From assembly GCA_003116995.1 (NCBI GenBank), contig BDSL01000023.1, positions 434,001-498,000 of the forward strand: a stretch of DNA of 64,000 nt, given 5' to 3'. A program made the translations under genes and the position numbers. The stretch's first letter is position 1, and every line of letters starts with the position of its first letter. A model generated the notes under the pieces. That model saw only the letters and a program-made list of their open reading frames with translations. It ran no database searches and was not told where the DNA came from. The DNA comes from Yamagishiella unicocca. Lineage: Eukaryota; Chlorophyta; Chlorophyceae; Chlamydomonadales; Volvocaceae. This document shows, piece by piece, positions 54,889 to 64,000 of this stretch.

Positions 54889-55710
54889 CGAGAGTCCCTC
54901 ATTTTGAACAAGATTCGTGACTGGCATCGTCATGTTCTGTCACCCACCGACGCGACCCGCGGGTCATTTATTTCGGCCGGCCATCGCTGGCGGCCTCTCG
55001 CTTGCACCGCACATACGCACTAATCTTCTGCTACAATGTTTCGATTGCCGGGGCTGAAACGCTTCTATTCCAGCGCAAGATGGGTGCGTTGCCTTTCACC
55101 CGCCCAAATCGTTAATCGTTTCATGCGCTTTCCAGTGAGCGGTCGGTGACTTCCGCGCCTTTCCACGTTCTTGCTCTGTCGGTATACACCCTTCGTAATA
55201 CTAGGCAGATGCAGGAATAGCTTACAGAAATGCACGCCGAAGTCGAGCTGCCCAATCACGCCGTATCACGGGCTAGCACAAACTACTTTCGGGTCGCTCT
55301 GGATGCGTACATCCGTAAATTGAAATGAGGCCAAGCGCGCGATAGATATTGATACTGTGCAATTGCCCGTAATAAGCCAATAGCTACATACAGCGGTCAG
55401 CCGCCCTTGGTGTCGGAGTCCAAGGACGGAGCAGGGAACAACCTCGTCGCCAGCTACCATCAGCCCAGCAACACGAAGCTTCTCCTTCCTCCTTCCTTCC
55501 TCTTCCTGTGCTGGACCACTAGGAGTCTGAGTAGGATCTGGGCCCTGTCAGAAGGAGGCGGCCTTGCTGGATGCTGCCTCGGACGGAGGTGGACGCGGCT
55601 TCGGAGGCGGAAGCGGTTCCAGAGCCCGAGGTTGCTTCGGAGGCGTCGTGCATGTCGGAGCCAGAAGTGGTGTCAAAGCCAGTCGTTGTTCTCGAGCTCA
55701 AGTAAGGATG

Positions 55711-56233
55711 TGGTTCACGATGTCCCACTGCTGGTCACGCCCGCTCTTGCCGATGAGCCCACTGATGCAGCCGCCGCCTTCAAGCGCCGCGTCGGCAGGC
55801 TCATGAAGGGGCGCACCTCAGCATGCGACAGACGGGCAATGATCCTGTCGCAGATCGAGGAGTCCCGCACAGGCAGCTCGCTCCGGCAGCGCTCCTTGAT
55901 GCTCATGTCCGATTCGGCCAGCATGTCCACCCCAAAGGAAACCATCAGCTCGTCACCGGAGCTGGACGAGCACGTGTCCTCCCAGCGCGTGCAAACGAGC
56001 TGATGGTCTCCTTCGGGGTGAACATGCTGGCCGAATCCGACATGTGCATCAAGGCGCGCTGCCGCGAGCTGCCTGTGCGGGACTCCACGATCTGATGCAG
56101 GATCATGGCCCGTCTGTCGCATGCAGAGGTGCACCCCTTCATGGGCCTGCCGACGCGGCGCTTGAAGGCGGCTGCTGCATCAGCGGGCTCATCGGCAAGA
56201 GCGGGCATGACGAGCAGTGGGACATCGTGAACC
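55711..56233. repeat. Large imperfect palindrome, ~240-bp arms, 41-bp loop
   Basis: Left arm 55711-55954 and right arm 55996-56233 are reverse complements at an estimated nine in ten positions, with a 41-bp spacer. Each arm, read inward, encodes a similar peptide (PALADEP, then AAAAFKRRVGR and TSACDRRAMIL). I do not recognise this peptide. It looks like an inverted duplication of a gene or element fragment. Confidence 0.88.
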
Positions 56234-57501
56234 GCGATCTGGGTCAGGTAGGAAGCATTCTGATAGTAACGTATGTATTGGGTATTGGCTGATTTGCGCA
56301 TGATGACGGAAGGGCTACAGTGGGTTCGAGATCACAAGGTAGAAGCATCGGCATAGTATTGTTGCCCGAGTGGCATGAGCAAGCTGCTGTGAGTGGTGTG
56401 GTACAGCTCGTAATGCGACATGTATGACAGTGCGTGGTAGGCAGCAAGTTAGCGCTAGTAGGCCAGTACGTTGGCGCCATACATTGCTTGCGGCAGGAGA
56501 GAAGCGAATAGCTTAGATAGAGCTTCTAAGGAATGTAAGGTATGTATGGCAGTCATACATAATAACGGCCTTCCTCTCGCCCCGTCTTATCTGACCTGAG
56601 ATAGTAGTTTGAACATCACAATACTCTGTGGGCAGCTTCACAACGAACACAGTATCATGCCTTACACTGCTGCTCTGTTTGTGTCGTGGCACCGCTTCAT
56701 TGGTTCGACAACTTTGGGTCCCAAACGCATGCCAGGCTAAATGCCGTGGAAACTAATGCACACAAAGGGAAAACGGGGGGGGGGAACATACCGAACTGGT
56801 TCGCTGTAACCTCCAAACCCTTCCGGGGAAGCCCCAATGCGGCAACCCCCTGTAGAAGGGCGCAAAACTGACTGTGTATGTGCTTCAATCCGTGCGTGTG
56901 CTTCCTTTCGACAGATTTGAACTGACTGGCTAATGTTAAAGATTGCCATTGTCATAACTGAGTGGCGGTAGGTGAGCCAAGGTTACAGGGACCCAAGGAA
57001 CTGCTGGATTTCGCCGCCGCCGCCGCCGCCGAGGTCAATACAACAAACAGCGTATTGACCACCAGATGGCGCAGTCCAGCGTCGGATTTTCGCCCATTAT
57101 GAACTACGAAAGGGTATACATGAACGGTGATGTGCAATGGCGTCCCTTTGCCCACGTGGCGTGACGAACCGCCACCTAGCCTGTGCGACTGGTTTCCGTT
57201 TGAGAACTGGAAAACCCTAGCAAGACACCAGCCAAACGCACCCCCCCTCCCACCCCCTGCGAGGCCTTTCCCAACACCATCCTAAGCTTCAAGCCAACAA
57301 CTTCGTCCCAAGGGCGCAATCAGGGGTCGTACTTCAACCGCTAGTCCGGCACACGAAACGAACCCTTGAACCCTCCGTCATCACCCTTGGCGAATACCCC
57401 TTTCCCCCCCGCCCCAAAAGACCTCGCCCGCGCGGGGTTGCGAGGAAACCTATGGGTCGACACATGGAGGGATTATACCAGAGTTTCGACCCCGGGGCAG
57501 C

Positions 57502-57506
57502 TTACA
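57502..57506 (-). terminator. Candidate polyadenylation signal TGTAA of the ABCA gene
   Basis: TGTAA on the minus strand lies about 76 nt downstream of the ABCA stop codon at 57582-57584. It is the nearest match and otherwise unsupported. Confidence 0.35.
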
Positions 57507-57581
57507 CAGCGCCCAGAGTCTGGGAGGACGCTGTCCGTGTATGCTGGCTATGCGCCGTACGACATTTAAGCCTTTTACGCA

Positions 57582-60500
57582 CTAAGGGTGGTTGCCTGAC
57601 TCGTGGGGGTGCGCGCTGGCGGCCGCGCCGGCCATGGCCACAAACACCTGCTCCAGGGTGGTCTGCGTCAGGCAGTAGTCCACCAGCCCCAGCTCTACCC
57701 GTCGAGACTCGACCGCTTCAAAGAGCGCTGCGAGGTCGGAACCGGCCCCCCTGGTGCGCAGGTAGCGGGGCAGCATGGCGATGAGGAGGGCCGAGGGTGG
57801 AAGGAAGGGGTTGCGCCGATGGTTGGGACGGAGGATGGTTGTTGAGGTAGTTGTCAGTTGTCAAGAGGTAGTTGTCAGCGTGCATCGCCTCACGCTCGAA
57901 AATACGTATCTGCACGCACACGGCGGGCGGGAACCAAGGCGGTGCACCTCCCCACACCCACTCCCAACCCCCAACTCCCCACTTGGGAGTTAATCAAGAC
58001 ACCGATACACCCACTCCCGACTCCTACCTTGGAATGGCGAAGGTGAAGCGGTTCTGGTCCGCATGCGACAGGGCAGCGCCCGGACACACGGAACCTACCC
58101 AAGCCGCCAGACGGGACGCAGTTTCCGACGTGGCAGCGGCGGCAGCGGCGGCAGCGGCGGCGGCGTGGGGATTGGAGAAGCCGCGGGGCGAACCCACCAG
58201 GGTGGTGGCCGGCAGCTGGGGGATGCTGACCGCCGCCGCCGCCGCAGCCTCCACGGCCGCAATAGAGGTGGCGCTGGCGCTGCGCGGCAGGGTCTTGATT
58301 TCCAGCACGTACCTGCAGCGCAGGACCAAGGAAGAGAGGCAAAACGTCTCGACTGGATTCCCAGGCGGGCGGGTCCAGCTTTGGCCCTGCGCATCGTCTA
58401 GTGGCCCCACCAGTCACGTCGATGCACCGGCTTATTCCTCTTCCCCTCCCATCCCCCAACTGACAATGCGCCAGCTATTATACCGATGTCGTGTAACCGG
58501 TCTATATGCCATCCCCCAACTGACCAGCGAGGCCATGCCAACCTCCTCTCCCCCAGCCGCCCGCCAATCGCCCACCAACCGCCCGCCAGCCGCCCGCCAG
58601 CCCCCTGATGAGGCCCAAGCCCCTCCCCTCTCCAGCCGCCCCACGCGCCGCCACCCACCCGCCCCCGAAGCGCCCCTTGAGGTGCTGCACCGTTCCCAGG
58701 CAGCGCAGTCGGCCCTCCGCCATGATGGTGAGGCGGGTGCACAGGGCCTCACACTCCTCCATGGAGTGGCTCGTCAGGACGACCGTGCGGCCTGAGCGGG
58801 CGGCAGGGTCGCAAGGAAGACCGAGGCGGGAGCGTGGGATAGTGTGGGGTTGGGGTAATATGGGGTATAAAATATGTTTTTGTACCCCATGTTCGGTAAA
58901 TAAATTTAAAAAAAAAACTTATTTATTACAATTTTCTATAAAATAAAGTAAATAGTTTTTATGGTGTCATGGGGAAGGAATTCTCCAGCCCGACCAACTA
59001 AATCCAACCAACCAGCGGCTTGCACGCACCCGCTCGGATGACCTCGCTCTGGTGGTGGTGGTGGCGCCGCGTTGTACGGCAGGGGGAGGAGAGGGGAGGG
59101 GATGGATGCCGATGGCAGCGAGGTGGGTGCGCGGCAGGGAGGGCAGCGGGGGGGTCAGAGGGGGGACATACCGTGGACTTGGGAAGGCACCCCAAGAGAA
59201 GCACGTTTCCTGAGAGGAACCATAACAGCCTGCAGGTGAGGCCCTGCTGGCGGCGTTCATACACACGAGCAGTTGCAGTGGACACCGAGCACTACGGCAG
59301 CAGCCATGGAAGTCGCAGCAGCAGCAGCAGCAGCCATCGCAGCAACCATCTCGGCGGCCATCGCAGCAGCAGTAGCAGCAGCGCTGCATATCCCACTGAG
59401 CCCCAGTCTCACCTGCAGGCAGCCCCAGAGGCCCCTCCGCGCCCCGGGGTCCATGCCGGTGGACGGCTCGTCCAGGGCGCAGACCCGTGGGTCGCCCACA
59501 AGCGCGATCATGACGCCCAGCTTGCGCTTCATTCCGCCGCTGCAGCAGCGCACAGCGGGTTCCTTATCCTGCTATGAAAACGTAAATGGCGGAGGCAACA
59601 CAGGACGGAGCCGACAGGCGAAGCACCCACCTCCAGCCCAGCCGAGGCACCCACCCCCCGCCCCCATTCGCCGCCCCCACCTGTATCCGCCGCACTGCTG
59701 GTCTGCAGCCGCCACCAGCCCCAGGCGCCGCAGCAGGTGCCCCACCAGCGGCCCCACATGCGGCTCCGGAACCCCTCGGAGCCTGAGCTTGAAGGCACGG
59801 GCCACAGGAAGGGGGGCAGGGCAGGGCAGGGCAGGGCAGGGCAGGGCAAGGGCAAGATGGGCGGGATTAGATTTGCATGCGTGCTATGGAAGGGCCCTCC
59901 GCTGCCCCCGCCTCCACTGCACTTGCAACCTGCATCCGGCTTCCAGACGACAGGACCCAGAAACCAACGACCTCCTCTCCCCTTGCTGCCCCTGCCCACC
60001 TGGCATACATGGCCGCTACCTCGCGACCAGTCATGGCCCCGGGCAGCGCCTCGAACTGGGGGCAGTAGCTGGGGCGGGAGAAAGGGAGGGGGTTGTAGCG
60101 TTTTACGGTTTTAGGGAGGGGATGGCATAGAGACCCGTCTACACGACATGGGTAGTGTCTCTGGCGCACGCGCGGACGGAGGGGTTTCGAGGAAGACCCG
60201 TGGATGCAGAAGGAGGGGGGGAGGAGTTGCTTGGAGGGCGAGGGAGAAGAAGTTGGCTGTGCATACATACTGCGGGTGCAACCTCGCGAGCCAGTGCGCA
60301 ACGGTCCGTATGCCCCAACTGGGCCTACCGTTCCTGCCAGGGCCAGGACGAGGCGATGCCTACCACCGCCACAGCTTGCATGGACAGCTACAATAGCCAC
60401 ACGGATTCAGACGTTCCCTTTCCCTTTCCTCCCCACTCATGTCGCCGGCAACCTCTCACCCCTTCAGCCCTGGACCAGCCAGCCAGCCACCCCCTCCCAG

Positions 60501-60824
60501 CCCTCGACCAGCCAGCCAGCCACCCCCTCCCGACCCCGACCAGCCAGCCACCCACCCCAGCTGCCTCCTGGCCGCCGCCAGCTGGGTGCGGACGCTGAGG
60601 CCGCCCACGCGCGCGTCCCCCGCGTCCGGCATCACCTCCCCAGTGAGCATCCGGAAGGTGGTGGTCTTGCCTGAGGCGTGAGGACGGAGTGGGTTCCCGC
60701 GGGGAGTGAGGAACCGAGGATACCCGTATTGGAACATCCTGCACGCGGGTCGTGTACTTGTTGGCCGTGGGCGCTTTGCCTAACAACTGGAGGTTACCTG
60801 TGAGCAGAACGAGATGTGTGTACA

Positions 60825-60855
<31 letters not shown>

Positions 60856-63800
60856 TGGGCGTTCGGCCCGCAGTATGCGTTCGGCCCGCAGTATGCTTGT
60901 CTTACCTGCGCCGTTGACTCCCAGCAGGCCGAAGCACTCCCCAGGCGGCACGCCCACCCACAGGCCCCGCACCGCAGCTACTGCCGGCCGGAAGAGGCCC
61001 TGGCTGTAGCTCTTGCGCACGCCCTCCAGCATCACCTACGGCGGCGGCGGCGGTTGGACGATTGGACGGTCGGGCCTTAGGGCGGCTGCGGTTGGACGAG
61101 CCATACATTGTACCGGTACGGCACTGTACGGCAGCGACGTGTTCCGGAAGGAAGCTCCGGAACGTGTGGACCGCCCTGACAACAGACAGCGCCATCCGTC
61201 CACGCCCAACTCGCCGCCAACCCCCATCCCTCTGCAATAAGGCTGCCGTACTTCGTACGGCGACACCCACCTGGCAGTTGCTGCGCCGTCCGCCCACCAC
61301 CGCCCTCCGCTCCTCAGCTACGTCCTCGTCCTCGTCCTGGTCGTCGTCTCCGCCGCCGCCGCCACCACTGCTGTGGCCCCGAACGCGACCGTCGGGCCCC
61401 TGCTGCTGGCGCTGTTGCTGCTGCTGCTGCGGTGAAGACGAAATCCCCGCCTCCAAAGCTAGCAGACGTGCTGACGGAGGGCGGGGGGTACAGAAAAAAC
61501 CGGTTACTCGACACGGTAAGTGTAGTTGGTGCATAGCCTTCGGACACCTGGACGCGCGCGCATGCTACTGGACTAGGGGGTATATAAGATAATCCGCGAC
61601 TCCACGGCCTACAAACCAAGGGCGATGAAGGTGGTGGTCCAAAGAAGATAGGGGGGATAGAGGACAACCGGCGGATTGGCATAGAAGCATAAAGGGGCAC
61701 GCGGGTGCGCTTCAGCGGTCGTGGTGACGAGGATGGACCTTGCGGCGGGACAGCGCTTGCTGGGGCCCGCAGGGGCCGCCGCCACGTCCTCCGCGCCAAC
61801 CAACCACGGCCCGGGCACGCTCTTCCCCGCCCGTCGCGCCGCTCAAAATCTTTCCCGAGCCACGAACCAGCCTCCCTTCCAGGCTCCTCGTAACGCCCGT
61901 ACGACATACCGCTGGCGTCGCCGTCCTCGTCGCGGCGGCCCCGCCGGAGCCATCTCAGCGCCGCCCGCACCGCGTCCTGGCACCGCGCGTGTACGGCAGT
62001 GCCGAGGCCCGTGTCGTACATGATCGCCAGGGCGCCGTACACCAGCGTCTGCGCGGCCATGTGGGCCATCGGGCTGCCGAAGACGTCCCAGTCGAACGGC
62101 TTGCCTCGCTTGCCGAACGGGAACCCGGAGCTGTACGGCAACGCCACGGCACATCAGCAGTGCCGTACAAGCACATGGATTGGGGGGAAATTGCGTCAGT
62201 TGTGCGAGCGCTGTATGGGTTTTGATTAGGCTCGGGCTCGACCGACAGCCCCGCCGGGCTCTTTCCCTTCACCGACCGAAACACGCACGCCGTGGAACCC
62301 GAGTCCCCCGAGGGAGGGAACCCCCCCCCCCCGGACTCAACTCGTACGTCGACTGCACGTCGTACATGCCGCGCGCGAAACAGTAGTGCGGCGACGCCGT
62401 GCGCAGGGCCCACTTGGCGCCGGTGTTCCATGCGTGCAGCGAGCCGGGCCGGGGCACCAGCATCTCTATGAGGTCGCAGATCCACGTCACCACGAAGCCC
62501 AGGTAGCCGGTTAGGAAGTAGGCGGTGTTTAGGCGCTGTAGGGCGCGCATCTCGTCCTGGACCGGCGGTGCGGGCGGAGAAACGGCGGCGCATGGGGGTG
62601 AGCAGCTACGACCGATGAGGCAAGGGAGGATCATCTACCGCCGGCTCAACGACTGCAATCAGGTATCCGCAAGAGTAGGAATGCGGTGCCAAGCCCAATG
62701 CCGCTGTCATCATAACCCCAGTCAGAATGTCCGGCCGGGCACAGAATCGCACGAATCAGCCGTGCGTGGCTCGCAGCATAGTCGCAACTCATCGCACCCC
62801 ATTTTTTTGTACCCCCACGCACTCATAATCCCAACCCTTTTCCTCGTCGACTTCATTTATCGTTTAAGTGTCGACCCCCGGGCTTCCTCTCAACTTTCCA
62901 TCACGTACACGCAGATCGCGCTTCTCTCCCCCAGTCCCCCAGTCCCTCAATCCCCCAGTCCCCCAGTCCCTCACTCCCCCAATCCCCAGGTCTCCCAGCC
63001 CCTCTTCTCACCCGGAAGAGGAAGTGGAGCATGTAGGTGAGGCTGATGCCCGCGGGTCCGAAGCCCCACAGCAGCCCCGCGCACGCCGCCAGCCGCGGCC
63101 CGCTGTACTGCGGCAGCCTGTAGGCCGCGATCAGCAGCAGCAGCCCCACCGCGGAGACGCTGTAGCTGAGCAGGTCCCAGATGTAGTTGGCCAGCCAGTA
63201 GGCAGTAGCCGGGGCGCCACTCACCAGCTGCAGGTGCTTGCTGTTGTTGTCTTGCTCCCTGGGAGGCGCCCGCCGAGTATCGGTACACGTTGCGGGACGG
63301 AAAAACGGTTGGGGAGGTGAAATGGTTGGGGTTCGGTTGGGGGTTGGGCGTTGTGGTGAAGGTCGGCTGACGGGGAGTGAGTGGCGAGAGGGATGGATGG
63401 GGTGGGCAGCAAGGTAAGAAGATAGAGGGGACACAGCGCATGGCCGCTCATCGGGGCCGGGCCCCACCTGACGATGAACACCACGAACGACGCCGACAGC
63501 ACGCTGCTGGCCAGCACCAGGCACAGCACCAGCATCAGGCTGGCGGCGTCCCGCTGGACCCGCACCACTGGCTCCGAAACCAGCGTCGGCAGCGGCCAGC
63601 TGACGGCGGAGAAGGAACCCACAGCCGCGGCGGCGGCGTCCGCCGCCGTCGTCAAGTGTCTGCGGCCGGGCCCATCCCCAGCGTTACCCTCATCGCCGCC
63701 GTCACCGCCACCGCCGCCGGCAGCCGCGTTCATCGCCGCATCCACCCTCACGCTTGGCTTGCGTGCGTCGACGGCGGCGTTGGCGCCCGCCACCGGCGTC

Positions 63801-64000
63801 GGCAGGCCGGAGTTGATGTACGACAGGGCAGCTGTCATAGCTTCCGCCAGCGCCGTCGGCAGCGACGATACTGCGCTCTGGTTGGTCAGCAGTACGAACG
63901 ACAGCGCCGGCGCCGCTGCCGCCGCCGCCGCGCCGCCGACGGTGAGCGCCGATGGAGGCGGCAAGCCCGTCACGTGGATCGCGTCGTACATGGGCCCACC
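57582..64000 (-). CDS. ABCA-family ABC transporter, 3' part (gene runs off the window)
   Basis: Membrane transporter of the ABCA (lipid-exporter-like) family. Exons in the window (minus): 63468-64000 (open at the edge), 63012-63258, 62342-62556, 61910-62130, 61271-61458, 60906-61035, 60556-60670, 60000-60068, 59681-59782, 59413-59539, 59030-59048, 58659-58791, 58028-58312, 57582-57750; about 850 aa. A lumenal Ala/Gly-rich stretch is followed by several membrane segments ([20 protein letters not shown] first), the ABCA hallmark [19 protein letters not shown], then a nucleotide-binding domain: Walker [12 protein letters not shown]-loop GYCPQFEAL, signature YSGGMKRKL, Walker [14 protein letters not shown] and H-loop LTSHSMEE. 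The C-terminus [15 protein letters not shown] is typical. Whether this is a half transporter or the second half of a full one cannot be seen. It includes a 19-nt exon. Substrate unknown. Confidence 0.93.
59815..59855. repeat. (gggca)n microsatellite in ABCA intron
   Basis: Seven or eight gggca units lie in the intron upstream (in gene orientation) of exon 59681-59782. Other intronic repeats in this gene are a gccagccagccaccccctcc array at 60455-60550, a (TG)n run at 60815-60850 and a ccccagtccctcaatccccc array at 62930-63000. Confidence 0.88.

Larger units (their letters stand above)
52586..57581. other. Gene-poor region between PFL-AE and the ABCA gene
   Basis: Frames of up to about 160 codons at 53358-53922 on both strands have no domain I recognise. 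The region holds the 144-bp satellite (54293-54888) and the palindrome (55711-56233). Just before the palindrome a 44-codon frame (55571-55705, rich in Glu, Ala and Val, ending VVVLELK) stops at a sequence that would also serve as a splice donor; it may be a gene fragment. TTACA at 57502-57506 is TGTAA on the minus strand, a candidate polyadenylation signal for the ABCA gene. Confidence 0.45.

Overview
This is a nuclear genomic window from a green alga, most likely a chlamydomonadalean/volvocine species. The DNA is GC-rich. Genes are cut into many short exons with GT-AG introns. Introns and intergenic DNA are packed with minisatellites. The gene set fits an alga: a plant-type RIN13-like family, a pyruvate formate-lyase activating enzyme with an organelle-targeting leader, an FCP1-type CTD phosphatase, an IRE/Greatwall-type AGC kinase and an ABCA transporter. 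I cannot name the species. There is no sign of a bacterial, viral or CRISPR-type system.

Layout. 1-1377 holds no gene I can support. 1378-7397 (minus) is a 12-exon medium-chain acyl-CoA synthetase ending in a peroxisomal-type SKM tripeptide. It shares a 431-bp divergent promoter region with 7829-13333 (plus), a RIN13-like cysteine-domain gene whose domain is duplicated. 15863-18022 and 21676-23920 (plus) are two tandem genes for secreted Kazal/cysteine-rich proteins. 26566-29611 (plus) is a second RIN13-like gene. 31694-39289 (plus) is a 16-exon FCP1-like RNA polymerase II CTD phosphatase whose introns are swollen by four different satellite arrays. 41103-47890 (minus) is an IRE-like AGC kinase with several degraded catalytic motifs. 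49800-52405 (plus) is the pyruvate formate-lyase activating enzyme. 52406-57581 is gene-poor and contains a 144-bp satellite and a ~240-bp-arm palindrome. 57582-64000 (minus) is the 3' part of an ABCA transporter gene that runs off the right edge.

Exon models were built by hand from homology, GT/GC-AG borders and phase. Every model except the ABCA one, which is cut by the window edge, gives a coding length divisible by three: ACS 591 aa, RIN13-like 1 1090 aa, Kazal 332 and 330 aa, RIN13-like 2 586 aa, FCP1 602 aa, kinase about 932 aa, PFL-AE 341 aa. Exact borders could be off by a base or so, and the first exons of the kinase and the edge of the ABCA gene are the weakest parts. The genes do not form one pathway. 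The recurring theme is genome architecture: paralogues homogenised only in patches, and short interspersed motifs and minisatellites that have invaded introns, in one case duplicating a 5' splice site five times.
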